Source of the DNA: Patescibacteria group bacterium
Lineage (GTDB): Bacteria > Patescibacteriota > Minisyncoccia > Moranbacterales > DUUL01
Length of the DNA stretch: 48,720 nucleotides
Direction: 5' to 3'
NCBI GenBank assembly: GCA_015493225.1
Contig: WGDO01000043.1
Span: 1-48,720 of the forward strand
Every line of letters begins with the position of its first letter. Within the stretch, counting starts at the first letter, position 1. The notes under the pieces were generated by a model. The model was given only the letters and a program-made list of their open reading frames with translations, did not search any database and was not told the origin of the DNA. Of this stretch, positions 13,542 to 21,128 are shown piece by piece. The translations under genes were made by a program, and so were the position numbers.

Positions 13542-15338
13542 TTATTTTAACTCATAAATCACTCCTGAAGTTTTGGTGGAGATTATCTTGGGGAATTGAA
13601 GAGGATTTTTTGTTGGCTCTAGATATTGATTTTGAAGGGAATAATTTTCCTTCTTTTTTGTTTTTTCTAAAGATAAAACTTGTTTATAAAGAGGAATTTC
13701 TTCTTTGGAAGTAATTAAATAAATATGGTTATAATTACTGGCATCAATTTTGGCAAAGTCATTGGGATTGAAAAAATAAACAGCTTGTTTCTGAAAGACC
13801 GTATGAAGGGGAGCAGAAATCAAAGACCAGCCGGAGCCAGATGATTTTTGACTAACCAGAATTAAGTCATTAGCTTGAAACTTAGTAGATAATAATTTAA
13901 CTTGATTTAGTAATCCGTCATTTTGTTTGGAAATTACAAAGGGTCCAATCATTAAAATATTGGAAACAATCAAAATAGTCAAAATTAAGTTGCTTATTCT
14001 TTTTTGCCGAAGAGGGTAGCGTTGAAATAAAATAACGGTGTATAAAATTCCAAGAGGAATAAGACTAAAAACAAAACGACGAAGCATCCAGGGATGGTCC
14101 AGGGAAATATTGGCATCTATAAAATAAATTCCGGTAACGCCCAGTAAAAACACCGGCATTAAATAAAGCCATTTTTTTTCTTTTAGTAATCTTATAACCG
14201 CTAAAAATCCCAGCACAAAAAATGGAATTAAATTATAAATATAAAAAACTTTTAGAGCATAAAAATTCTGCCACATTTTTGGTATCAATGAGTGAGCTGT
14301 TAGATTTTCAGAAACAGAGGGACCAGCATTTAAAAGTGAGCTAAAAAATCCTTTTAGAGTCGCCACAAAAAAATTATTAAACAAAACTATTGAAATAACT
14401 GATAAAAGAATAATTAGTAAAATTGGAATCTGATATTTTGGTATGTGAAGTCTGGAATGTTTTTTTAGAATTAAAATTAAAACCAAAATAAAAATGATAG
14501 CAAAAGATTCTATTCGAACAAAAACAGTTGGTAATAAAGGGATGAATACAAACCAAAACAGTGCCGAATCAAACTTTGGGGAAGAATTTTGCAGATATTT
14601 AATTAAAAAATATAAACCGGACCAAAGTAAACTGGCAAAGAAAATCTCCGAAAGAGTGAATTTGTAAAACAAGGTCAAGGGAATAGTTGTCGCCAAACCA
14701 ACAACTGCCAAAAAGGAAAATTTATCAGACTTAGTAATTTGTTTACTAACAGAGAAGAAAGCTAATAAAAATATTATCAGGGGTAAAGCATTGGCAAATT
14801 TTAAGAGATTTACCTTTGAGGAGTAGGCAAAATTCGCTAGATAGGCCGAATAGCCTGGTAGAAATTGACTGCGTAGGACAAAGTTGGCATCTCCTTTTTT
14901 CTGATAAAAAAATCCCGGAAAATTTAGGGCCTTGCCCTCACCGTATATTTTTGCAAAAGTGTTTATGGATTTGCTTTGGTGAGATAGGCTATGGTCTTGA
15001 TTTATTAAAAAAGCGGAAGTAGCAAGGGAGCCTTCATCACGACCACCAAAAATTGTTGGTACGGTAAAAGCAGACAAAACACTAATCCATAAAATTAAAC
15101 CAACCAATAACACCCGTTCTCTGGCGGAGCAAAATTTAATAATAAGTTTGTTTTTTCGTTGTAATCGCCAGAGCCAAAAAATTATTCCAATGATATACAA
15201 GCCGACAATGAGTGGATAAAATATTCCCAAAATAGCCAAAAGTACCGAAACCAACACAGCACCCGACCAAACCAAAAACATCAACTCAAAAATAGACAAA
15301 GTAAATTTATTTTCCCCGGAGGATATTTTTTTAGACAT
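13542..15338 (-). CDS. Polytopic membrane protein, GT-C glycosyltransferase-like
   Basis: 598 aa with about 11-13 hydrophobic helices and a soluble C-terminal segment of about 110 residues. After the second or third helix there is a large extracytoplasmic loop starting GGRDEGSLATSAFL, with adjacent Asp-Glu, the place where GT39/ArnT-type glycosyltransferases carry their acidic motif. A later loop has ISLDHPWMLRRFVFSLIPLG. This layout fits a GT-C enzyme using a polyprenyl-linked sugar at the outer membrane face, but I cannot name a subfamily. Its own promoter lies at 15387-15415. It ends 16 nt before the -35 of the RT promoter on the same strand; no terminator is visible between them. Confidence 0.6.
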   Translation of the reverse strand: MSKKISSGENKFTLSIFELMFLVWSGAVLVSVLLAILGIFYPLIVGLYIIGIIFWLWRLQRKNKLIIKFCSARERVLLVGLILWISVLSAFTVPTIFGGRDEGSLATSAFLINQDHSLSHQSKSINTFAKIYGEGKALNFPGFFYQKKGDANFVLRSQFLPGYSAYLANFAYSSKVNLLKFANALPLIIFLLAFFSVSKQITKSDKFSFLAVVGLATTIPLTLFYKFTLSEIFFASLLWSGLYFLIKYLQNSSPKFDSALFWFVFIPLLPTVFVRIESFAIIFILVLILILKKHSRLHIPKYQIPILLIILLSVISIVLFNNFFVATLKGFFSSLLNAGPSVSENLTAHSLIPKMWQNFYALKVFYIYNLIPFFVLGFLAVIRLLKEKKWLYLMPVFLLGVTGIYFIDANISLDHPWMLRRFVFSLIPLGILYTVILFQRYPLRQKRISNLILTILIVSNILMIGPFVISKQNDGLLNQVKLLSTKFQANDLILVSQKSSGSGWSLISAPLHTVFQKQAVYFFNPNDFAKIDASNYNHIYLITSKEEIPLYKQVLSLEKTKKKENYSLQNQYLEPTKNPLQFPKIISTKTSGVIYELK

Positions 15339-15380
15339 AAAATTATTTTAGTGAATTAAAAATATAAAAAATAACTTGCT

Positions 15381-15421
15381 ACTCTAAGTATAGTATGACA
15401 AAGCCCAGGTAGCAAGTTTTT
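15381..15421 (-). promoter_or_regulatory. Promoter embedded in a hairpin, for the GT-C-like gene
   Basis: Minus strand: -35 TTGCTA (15415-15410), 17-bp spacer, -10 TATACT (15392-15387). The promoter sits between the arms aacttgctac (15373-15382) and gtagcaagtt (15409-15418) of a 10-bp inverted repeat, which on the plus strand is followed by a T run and could act as a terminator. Confidence 0.55.
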
Positions 15422-15458
15422 TTATTACTAAAGTTTATTTAAAATGGTTATAGTAATT

Positions 15459-15492
15459 ACCAAGTTTTTACCCTGTGGATAACTTGGTTTTT
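15459..15492 (+). terminator. Terminator-like hairpin containing a DnaA-box sequence
   Basis: Stem accaagtt (15459-15466) / aacttggt (15481-15488) followed by T residues. The loop and right arm contain tgtggataa (15474-15482), a perfect complement of the DnaA box TTATCCACA. A single box is not enough to propose an origin. Confidence 0.5.
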
Positions 15493-15496
15493 GAAA

Positions 15497-15525
15497 TGGA
15501 CAAAAATTGATTTTGGGTTTATACT
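15497..15525 (+). promoter_or_regulatory. Predicted sigma-70 promoter of the small-gene cluster
   Basis: -35 TGGACA (15497-15502), 17-bp spacer, -10 TATACT (15520-15525). A leader of about 230 nt, rich in A/T words and with a caaaatttc/gaaattttg inverted repeat (about 15663-15687), follows before the small ORF at 15768. No other gene is seen between 15339 and 15767. Confidence 0.6.
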
Positions 15526-15767
15526 ATAAGCGAGAATTCAAAAATAAAAATAAAAAGCAAAAATATAATTTAAGCAAAAATAAAAAGTAGGAGAAAATCA
15601 TATTTTAGTTTTTTTATTTGAGAATTGTTTCTAAAAATGAATTCAAGTACTTTTACAAATTTCACAAAATTTCAAAGAAATTTTGTTTTTGTTTTTCTGG
15701 AAATAATATTTAGACAAGCTCTTAGATTTCCAAATTCCCTTTTATTTTTTACCAGGAGGAGGAAGGT

Positions 15768-15884
15768 ATGAATTATCGAAAAGCTATTCGCATCCTCATG
15801 TTCAGTCCTATTTATTTTCAGTTGAAACCGTCTCAGCGATGGCAGATAGTGCAGGATTACTGCAAAGAATTTAATTCTCTATAA
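15768..15884 (+). CDS. Small ORF, 38 residues, strong ribosome-binding site
   Basis: ATG preceded by aggaggaggaagg at ideal spacing. The product starts MNYRKAIRIL and includes PSQRWQIVQDYCKEF before the stop; it is basic, aromatic, has one Cys and no membrane segment. The Shine-Dalgarno site is far stronger than those of the core genes here, and promoter and terminator frame the unit, so translation is likely. Function unknown. It could be a leader peptide, a small regulator or a mobile-element remnant. Confidence 0.55.
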   Translation: MNYRKAIRILMFSPIYFQLKPSQRWQIVQDYCKEFNSL

Positions 15885-15925
15885 AAAAAGGCTTTATCAT
15901 GAAAAACAAATTTGTTATTATGTAA

Positions 15926-15995
15926 ACCGCCGGCGCTACAATGCTATTATGGCTTTGTAGAAAAAGATGAACCAATCTTTCGCCGACGGTTTTTT
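15926..15995 (+). terminator. Branched rho-independent terminator
   Basis: Outer stem accgccggcg (15926-15935) with cgccgacggt (15981-15990), one mismatch, enclosing an inner stem ctacaa/ttgtag (15936-15960), then a run of T. It closes the transcription unit of the 38-residue ORF. Confidence 0.75.
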
Positions 15996-16066
15996 GATTT
16001 TGTTGATTTTAAGAAAATAATCTTTTTCAAGCAATTGAATATTTCCAATAAAAAATAAATAATGAG

Positions 16067-16095
16067 TTGACTTTTACTTATCTCTAGTATAAGAT
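16067..16095 (+). promoter_or_regulatory. Predicted sigma-70 promoter of the second small-gene unit
   Basis: -35 TTGACT (16067-16072), 17-bp spacer, -10 TAAGAT (16090-16095), 51 nt before the ATG at 16146. Confidence 0.6.
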
Positions 16096-16145
16096 AATAA
16101 TCATCGGAGAGTTGTACATTTATTAAAAAGAACCAAGGAGAAAAA

Positions 16146-16541
16146 ATGATTTCCGTATATAAAGTAGCAATGGTTTTGTTTGGCATAGAAATTATATTAT
16201 TTTTCTTTCTTATTATATGGCCAAAAATAATTGATTGGATTCTTTGTCAATATAACTTAGAAGAAGTAATCAAAACTGTCTTGAAAAAAAATAATGGCAT
16301 AACGAAAGAAGGGATCATTGAATCAGTTCGTCAGGAGTTAATTAGGACTGGTCTGCATGGTAATAATTCCAAGCTACCATACAGGGTAAAGAGAGAAATC
16401 GAAGGCATTCTAATATCCTTACAATTCCAGGGGTATGTAAGCGTGGAATGTCTAGATAAAACCAAAGTTATGCCTAGCCCCTATGGTTTTAATAACCATA
16501 GAGTCAAGATATATAAATATTGCCAGGAGGAGAAACAGTGA
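16146..16541 (+). CDS. Membrane-anchored hypothetical protein
   Basis: 131 aa. An N-terminal transmembrane helix (about 6-32, rich in Phe, Ile and Leu) anchors a cytoplasmic domain of about 95 residues: short helices with ITKEGIIESVRQELIRTG, then PYRVKREIEGILISLQFQGYVSVE, and a basic, aromatic end. The helical part reads like a small winged-helix-type module, but this is only an impression. Start supported by aaggaga 6 nt upstream. Its stop overlaps the next start (GTGA). Not recognised. Confidence 0.6.
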   Translation: MISVYKVAMVLFGIEIILFFFLIIWPKIIDWILCQYNLEEVIKTVLKKNNGITKEGIIESVRQELIRTGLHGNNSKLPYRVKREIEGILISLQFQGYVSVECLDKTKVMPSPYGFNNHRVKIYKYCQEEKQ

Positions 16542-16738
16542 CTGACATGATGAAAGGAAATTTTTTTATCCAGGATGTCCTCTTCGGTATTTTACTGGTT
16601 GGTATCCTTGTTATTATCCTTAAGATGTATGAATATATTGATTGGGGAACGATGATATTCATAGAAAGTGGCTTGATTACTGTTGTTGGAGTGGTTTTGT
16701 GGGGGAAGAATAGTAGAAACATAATGAGGGAGGAGTAA
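16538..16738 (+). CDS. Small two-helix membrane protein
   Basis: 66 aa from the GTG at 16538, chosen because aggaggag lies 5 nt upstream and the start overlaps the previous stop as GTGA; an upstream TTG at 16520 has no such support. Two transmembrane helices are obvious (FGILLVGILVIILKM and IFIESGLITVVGVVLW) joined by a short loop, with a charged C-terminus. Coupled with the preceding membrane-anchored protein, so the two probably act together. Small two-helix membrane proteins next to a cytoplasmic partner recall holins or toxin-like peptides, but nothing here proves that. Confidence 0.6.
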   Translation: MTDMMKGNFFIQDVLFGILLVGILVIILKMYEYIDWGTMIFIESGLITVVGVVLWGKNSRNIMREE

Positions 16739-16743
16739 AGGCA

Positions 16744-16966
16744 ATGAGCGAAAATAAAGTAATGGCTAAATTGTCCGGAAAAAGGTTTGCTTATTTGTGA
16801 AAAACCTCAGCTCTGTGACAAGGGGAATAAAAAGGGCTATTTTGTTAAAGACGAATGTGGCAATATTATTTCTAATAAATGTGGGGGATGGTGTTGCCAT
16901 AAAGTGAATTGTGAACATCTCTGTATTATCCTCACAGAGGAAACAAAAATTTCCTTTGGGGATTAA
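16744..16966 (+). pseudogene. Possible frame-disrupted Cys-rich small gene
   Basis: An ATG at 16744, 5 nt after the previous stop, opens an 18-codon frame ending at 16800. In another frame, positions 16763-16963 are open and encode a Cys-rich segment (NCPEKGLLICEKPQLC, then CGNIIS, CGGWCCHKVNCEHLC) with ten Cys, which looks like real coding sequence but has no good start. Joining the two frames near 16760-16790 would give a protein of about 73 residues. This may be a frameshift (mutation, sequencing error or programmed). Confidence 0.4.
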
Positions 16967-16982
16967 TGAAGGAGTACTTTGT

Positions 16983-17028
16983 AGACCGGGGAAGATCGAC
17001 ATCTTCGCCGGTCTTCTTCGTTTTTTTT
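16983..17028 (+). terminator. Strong rho-independent terminator of the small-gene cluster
   Basis: Stem agaccgg/ccggtct (16983-16989, 17008-17014) stacked on gaagat/atcttc (16991-16996, 17001-17006) around loop cgac, followed by eight T. The remaining spacer to dnaG (17029-17250) holds only a weak promoter-like TTTACT/TAGACT pair near 17090-17118. Confidence 0.85.
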
Positions 17029-17250
17029 GGGAAGATATAACGAATTAATCTTAGTGTAGAATAGTTTTATAAAATGATTGTCAAAACATTTACTTTTTAG
17101 GGGTTTTTGTGCTAGACTGAAGATAGTTGAAACCGAGCATTCGTCGGTCAAGAATTTGCAAGGTTTATAAAAAAACAAGATACAAATAATTTATTGATTC
17201 ATAGGAACCGCATAATTTCCTAACTTCCTAACTTTCTAACTTCCCAAACA

Positions 17251-19050
17251 ATGAACGAAGTAGAACAAATTAAAGACCGATTAAGTGTGGCAGAAATTGT
17301 CGGCGAGTATATTAAGCTGGAAAAATCTGGTGTAAATTACAAAGCCCTCTGCCCATTTCACAACGAGAAAACTCCGTCGTTTACCGTAAACACAGAGCAA
17401 AATTTTTGGTATTGTTTTGGATGTCAGGAGGGAGGGGATATTTTTACTTTTGTTCAAAAAATGGAAGGACTAGATTTTAGAGAATCATTGGAAAAACTAG
17501 CCGAACGAGCTAATGTGGAATTACCAAGATATACTCCTCGAAACAAAGAAGAAAAAAACAAAAAACAAACAGCTTTAGATATTCTTCAATTGACTACTAA
17601 AATTTATCAACAGCAACTAATTAAAAATAAGAAATCGCCGGAAATTTTAAAATATTTAAAAAAACGCGGTTTCACCAAGGCGGTTATTCGTGATTTTAAA
17701 ATTGGCTATGCTCCCGATAGTTGGCGAGCCATCACGGACTATCTAGCCACTAAGAAAAAATTTATTCCGGCAGACATTGTCCAGGCTGGATTGGCAATTC
17801 ATAAAGACAATACCAATCAACAAGATATCCAAAATTACTACGACCGTTTTCGAGACCGAATTATGTTTCCCATCATCGATATCAATGGAAAAACAATTGG
17901 TTATTCGGCGAGGATAGCTCCCGGCGGAGATGAAAAAAATGCTAAATATATTAATAGCCCTCAATCCATAGTTTATGACAAGAGTAAAGTTCTTTATGGT
18001 CTTTATCAAGCTAGACAATCCATTCGTCAAAGGGGGTACGCCATCATTGTTGAAGGAAATGCTGATGTAGTTTTATCCCACAGTATTAATGTTAAAAATG
18101 TGGTGGCCGTATCCGGAACGGCTCTAACCAATGAGCAAATTAAAATTCTCAAACGATATACTAATAAAGTTATGCTTAATTTTGATATGGATGGCGCCGG
18201 ACAAAAAGCAACCAGAAAAAGTATTCAAATTTGTTTACAAAACGATTTACAGGTAAAAATAATTTTACTGGATGAAAAGTATAAAGATGTTGGAGACATT
18301 GTAGCTGAGCAGCCAGATGATTGGAAAAAATTTATTCAAAAAGCTATTCCTATAATGGAATATTATTTTAAAACTTTTTTCGCAGAATATAATGTGGAAG
18401 ATATTCAAGATAGAAAAATAATTATCAGGGAGTTGTTAAAAGTCATTAAAGATATTGCTGATCCCATTGAGCAATCCTATTGGCTTAAAAAATTATCTCT
18501 TCGAACTCAAACCGATGAAGACTTATTGACAAATGAGCTAGAAAAGGTTAAATTAAATAGTAGAGAAACATCTTTGCCGGTACGAAGTTCTGAAAATAAA
18601 AATACAGTCACGGAAAATAATAAGCAAAAGGAAGAGAAAAAAGTTTCTCGCAGTGTTGTTTTGCAACGACGCTTGCTTGGTTTACTGGCTAAATTTCCCA
18701 GAGAACTGAAAAATATTATCGATAGTTTTTCACCAGAAACTTTTTTTGATAAAGATAAAAAAGATATCTTTCAAAAATTAAAAAACAAAGAAGATTTAGG
18801 AAAAATCAAAGATAAAGTTAATAACTACATTGTACAAATTAGTTATCAATATAAAGAAGGTGATGGAATTACTGAGGTTGAAATTGATCCGGTTAAAGAA
18901 TGGAAGTTAAATCTACAAGAATTGACCAAGCTAAAACAACGAGAAAAATTGAAGCAAATAGAATTGGACTTAAAACAGGCCGAGGAAAGTGGCGATGAAA
19001 GGGAAATTGAGAGATTGATGATGGAGTTACAGAAATTACTGAATGGTTGA
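17251..19050 (+). CDS. dnaG: DNA primase
   Basis: 599 aa. Makes RNA primers for replication. The N-terminal zinc-binding domain has C34, H37, C55, C58 (CPFHNEKTPSF and WYCFGC). The catalytic core contains YDRFRDRIMFPI, INGKTIGYSAR and a Toprim fold with the catalytic Glu in VEGNADV (267-273; usually EGYxDV) and the metal-binding FDMDGAG (311-317). The C-terminal helicase-binding part (about 450-599) is charged and diverged, ending in a coiled coil rich in Lys and Glu. It precedes rpoD as in the classical macromolecular-synthesis operon. rpsU, often first in that operon, is elsewhere (31356). Confidence 0.96.
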   Translation: MNEVEQIKDRLSVAEIVGEYIKLEKSGVNYKALCPFHNEKTPSFTVNTEQNFWYCFGCQEGGDIFTFVQKMEGLDFRESLEKLAERANVELPRYTPRNKEEKNKKQTALDILQLTTKIYQQQLIKNKKSPEILKYLKKRGFTKAVIRDFKIGYAPDSWRAITDYLATKKKFIPADIVQAGLAIHKDNTNQQDIQNYYDRFRDRIMFPIIDINGKTIGYSARIAPGGDEKNAKYINSPQSIVYDKSKVLYGLYQARQSIRQRGYAIIVEGNADVVLSHSINVKNVVAVSGTALTNEQIKILKRYTNKVMLNFDMDGAGQKATRKSIQICLQNDLQVKIILLDEKYKDVGDIVAEQPDDWKKFIQKAIPIMEYYFKTFFAEYNVEDIQDRKIIIRELLKVIKDIADPIEQSYWLKKLSLRTQTDEDLLTNELEKVKLNSRETSLPVRSSENKNTVTENNKQKEEKKVSRSVVLQRRLLGLLAKFPRELKNIIDSFSPETFFDKDKKDIFQKLKNKEDLGKIKDKVNNYIVQISYQYKEGDGITEVEIDPVKEWKLNLQELTKLKQREKLKQIELDLKQAEESGDEREIERLMMELQKLLNG

Positions 19051-19159
19051 TAATTAGTTCCACAAGAGTTCCACAAACAAGTCTTGTGAGGAAGCGATTA
19101 TTCCACAAGCCTTGCTTGTGGAGAAAAATAAACAACATAATACATTTTAATATATTTTT
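19051..19159 (+). promoter_or_regulatory. dnaG-rpoD spacer with stem-loops
   Basis: Contains the perfect hairpin tccacaag-ccttg-cttgtgga (19101-19121) and, upstream, related words CCACAAG and CTTGTG that could form alternative pairings. No T run follows, so it may be an RNA processing or attenuation site, as in dnaG-rpoD intergenic regions of other bacteria. Confidence 0.4.
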
Positions 19160-20605
19160 ATGGCAAGCAGAAAAAAAACAACCAAAAGAAAACCAAGAGC
19201 AAAAACCACTGTTAAGAAAAAAACTAATACCCCAAAGAGAAAAGTAAAGACAAGGACTAAGGTTGTTGCCAGAAAAAAAACCGTTCGAAAAACAACTACT
19301 CGTCGTCTGGGACGTCCTAAGGCTACTAGAAAAAAAGGGACAACTAAACAAACACGTCGAGTAACGCCCAAGAAAAAACGGATTACCCAAAAAAGAAAAA
19401 CAGTAGTCAAAAAAATAACTCCTAAGAAAAATACTAGACCTAAAACCAAAACAACTGTCAAAAAAATAGTTTCCAAAAATACCACCGGTGGCAAAGTCAA
19501 TGAAAAAGAGGATGTAAATAGTAAGATGACTAAATTTATTGAACAAGGTCGTCAGCGAGGATTTGTAACCGAAGATGAAATAGTGCATTCTTTTGGTACC
19601 ATCGAAGAAAATATTGAAGATGTTGAAAAATTGTATGATTTACTTGAGGAGGGGGGTATTAAAATTTTAACTTCCGATGAAGTTATTAAAGAAGAAGTGG
19701 AAAGAGAAGCTACTGAAAAACCAGAAATTCAAAAAAGGAGATTTGATGAACAATTAAAAGCAGAAAACAGCAATTTATCAGATTCAGTTCAGATGTATTT
19801 ATGGGAAATTGGAAAGACTCCTTTAATAAAAGCAGAAAGAGAGGTCGCTTTGGCAAAAAGAATAGAAAAGGGGGATGAATTAGCCCGAAAGGAATTAACC
19901 GAAGCAAATTTAAGATTGGTTGTTTCCATCGCTAAAAAATATGTGGGGCGAAGTCATAGCTTGTCTTTTCTTGATTTAATTCAAGAAGGAAATATCGGTT
20001 TATTTAGAGCAGTGGAAAAATTTGATTATCGGCGAGGATATAAATTTTCCACTTATGCTACCTGGTGGATTAGACAATCCATTACCAGGGCCATTGCTGA
20101 CCAGTCACGAACCATTAGAATTCCAGTTCATATGGTAGAAACTATCAATAAATATATTCAGACTACCAGAAGACTAGTACAAGAATTAGGACGAGAACCA
20201 TTACCAGAAGAGGTTGCTTCAGAGATGGACTTGGAAGTTGACAAGGTTCGTCATATTATGAAAATTTCCCAAGAAACAGTTTCCCTGGAAACATCTGTTG
20301 GAAGTAGTGATAATAATGAAAGTACTTTAGTTGATTTTATTAAGGATAATAAGATGGTAATGCCAAATAAACAGGCCGCTAGGACACTCCTTAAGAAACA
20401 TATTAAAGAGGCCCTGGAAGGTTTAACCCCCCGGGAGCAAAAGATTTTGAAAATTCGTTTTGGGCTGGACGATGGAGTTACTCATACCTTGGAAGAGGTA
20501 GGGCGTGAATTTGGTGTTACCAGGGAAAGAATTAGACAAATTGAGGCAAAAGCATTGGAGAAAATTAGAAAGCAGGAAGCTAGTGATAAGTTGAAACACT
20601 ATTAA
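19160..20605 (+). CDS. rpoD: Primary sigma factor RpoD/SigA with basic N-terminal tail
   Basis: 481 aa. Directs RNA polymerase to promoters with TTGACA/TATAAT elements like those predicted across this window. Residues 1 to about 115 are an extraordinary Lys/Arg/Thr-rich tail resembling histone H1-like C-termini. A region-1.1-like segment follows (about 118-190). Then come region 1.2 ([16 protein letters not shown]), region 2 ([50 protein letters not shown]), region 3, and region 4 with the helix-turn-helix [19 protein letters not shown]. The start was kept at the first ATG because the basic tail is continuous and the A/T leader resembles those of neighbouring core genes. Confidence 0.96.
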   Translation: MASRKKTTKRKPRAKTTVKKKTNTPKRKVKTRTKVVARKKTVRKTTTRRLGRPKATRKKGTTKQTRRVTPKKKRITQKRKTVVKKITPKKNTRPKTKTTVKKIVSKNTTGGKVNEKEDVNSKMTKFIEQGRQRGFVTEDEIVHSFGTIEENIEDVEKLYDLLEEGGIKILTSDEVIKEEVEREATEKPEIQKRRFDEQLKAENSNLSDSVQMYLWEIGKTPLIKAEREVALAKRIEKGDELARKELTEANLRLVVSIAKKYVGRSHSLSFLDLIQEGNIGLFRAVEKFDYRRGYKFSTYATWWIRQSITRAIADQSRTIRIPVHMVETINKYIQTTRRLVQELGREPLPEEVASEMDLEVDKVRHIMKISQETVSLETSVGSSDNNESTLVDFIKDNKMVMPNKQAARTLLKKHIKEALEGLTPREQKILKIRFGLDDGVTHTLEEVGREFGVTRERIRQIEAKALEKIRKQEASDKLKHY

Positions 20606-20957
20606 TAAAGTCTGTAAAGTTTATAAGGTTTGTAAAGTCGAAAGTAAATTTAAAATGTTTAATTTAAAATTTAAATTCAATTTAAAAAATCTTAATTTTA
20701 AAACAGCTGATTATTTATTACCTGTTTTAAAAATTTAAACATTGAGAATTTTTATCTCCCGTTTAGGGATGAGATTGAAAATTTTAAATTAGAAGACTAT
20801 ACTGAAGACTCCCAATCCTTCCTTTCACGAAAAGACGGAGTAACCCCTTTTGTATAGGGGGCATGAGAGTTGCCTATTTTTTCTAAAAATGGTATTATAG
20901 TATTGTTCATTTGAAACATAGGATTATTTCTAAAATAGAGATTTTGATTTAAAAATA
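20606..20957 (+). promoter_or_regulatory. rpoD-ftsA spacer: terminator-like hairpin and two promoters
   Basis: No gene seen. A 10-bp stem ttttaaaaca/tgttttaaaa around 20696-20732 could end rpoD transcription. Promoter A: TTGAAA (20775-20780), 17 bp, TATACT (20798-20803). Promoter B: TTGCCT (20870-20875), 17 bp, TATTAT (20893-20898). Between them is a small hairpin cccc...gggg (about 20844-20860). Both would read through the 161-bp inverted-repeat element into ftsA. Confidence 0.5.
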
Positions 20958-21118
20958 ATACCAGTTCCAATTAACTATTGATCATAAGTCGTAGAAAATT
21001 TTGATTTAGACGACGTTGAGAAAGACGAAGTGATGCGGTAGTATCATTGAGTTTTTCGAGACAAGTATAAATCAAAATTTTCAAGACTTGGTGTGCAGTA
21101 GTTAGTTGGAAATGGTAT
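20958..21118 (+). repeat. 161-bp terminal-inverted-repeat element, copy 1 (ftsA leader)
   Basis: Starts ataccagttccaattaact and ends with the inverted form (agttagttggaaatggtat). A second inner inverted pair is gaaaattttgattta / taaatcaaaattttc. The same 161-bp element, with about 20 differences and no length change, lies at 46946-47106 before the DUF3048 gene. There is no coding capacity. MITE-like element or conserved structured leader. Confidence 0.75.
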
Positions 21119-21128
21119 AAAATAAAAG

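Noticed and set aside
15400-15800. Replication origin
   Set aside because: Only one DnaA box was found, dnaA and dnaN are absent, and A/T richness is common throughout.
16520-16537. TTG start of the two-helix membrane protein at 16520
   Set aside because: The GTG at 16538 has aggaggag at ideal spacing and overlaps the previous stop, a typical coupling arrangement.
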